This document shows positions 5,869-5,940 of a stretch of DNA of 5,940 bases, piece after piece. Source of the stretch: Anaerolinea sp. (GTDB taxonomy: Bacteria; Chloroflexota; Anaerolineae; JAAEKA01); NCBI GenBank assembly GCA_014879765.1, contig JACSRL010000080.1, positions 1 to 5,940 on the forward strand. The letters are read 5' to 3'. Within the stretch, counting starts at the first letter, position 1. Each line of letters begins with the position of its first letter. The notes under the pieces were generated by a model. That model saw only the letters and a program-made list of their open reading frames with translations. It was not told where the DNA came from and did not search any database. Both the position numbers and the translations under genes were made by a program.

Positions 5869-5940
5869 CGCCAGCAATGGATCGGGACAAACCAGACGGG
5901 CAGGTGTCAGTGGATTAGCTGCGCGGCAACTTGTGGTCGT

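Overview
The window looks like chromosomal DNA from a GC-rich bacterium. SdhC and SdhD resemble the actinobacterial/Chloroflexi-type SdhCDAB, and the large ATPase-TPR protein is of a style common in Chloroflexota. A Chloroflexota origin is my best guess. It is an inference from remembered family patterns, not a search.

Left part (1-2557, minus strand): the start of a succinate dehydrogenase (complex II) operon in the order sdhC, sdhD, sdhA. sdhA runs off the left edge, and sdhB would be expected just beyond. The genes are tightly packed (5 and 14 bases apart). SdhC and SdhD form the haem- and quinone-binding membrane anchor. SdhA is the flavoprotein that oxidises succinate to fumarate. All FAD-binding and catalytic residues I can place in SdhA are present.

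Centre (2558-2847): a 290-base divergent intergenic region. It holds a near-perfect sigma70-type promoter for the sdh operon (TTGACT, 17 bp, TATAAT), a leader of about 99 nt with an 8-bp stem-loop, a perfect 15-bp inverted repeat midway, and a second good promoter (TTGGAA, 17 bp, TATACT) facing right.

Right part (2848-5703, plus strand): one 951-residue protein with an N-terminal STAND/AAA-type ATPase and a long C-terminal array of tetratricopeptide repeats. Seven units keep an exact 40-residue register. No output domain (LuxR HTH, cyclase, kinase) is visible, so its function is open. Nothing here links it to succinate dehydrogenase except the shared intergenic region.

Right end (5704-5940): a 16-bp imperfect inverted repeat with a 37-nt loop directly after the stop codon, then a short AT-rich region. 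That region carries a perfect 8-2-8 palindrome abutting a strong consensus promoter (TTGACA, 18 bp, TATACT), which points to a gene or RNA beginning at or beyond the right edge. I see no tRNA, rRNA, CRISPR array, transposase or phage gene. The sdh operon is ordinary. The less-explained material is the palindromic regulatory DNA and the effector-less ATPase-TPR protein.
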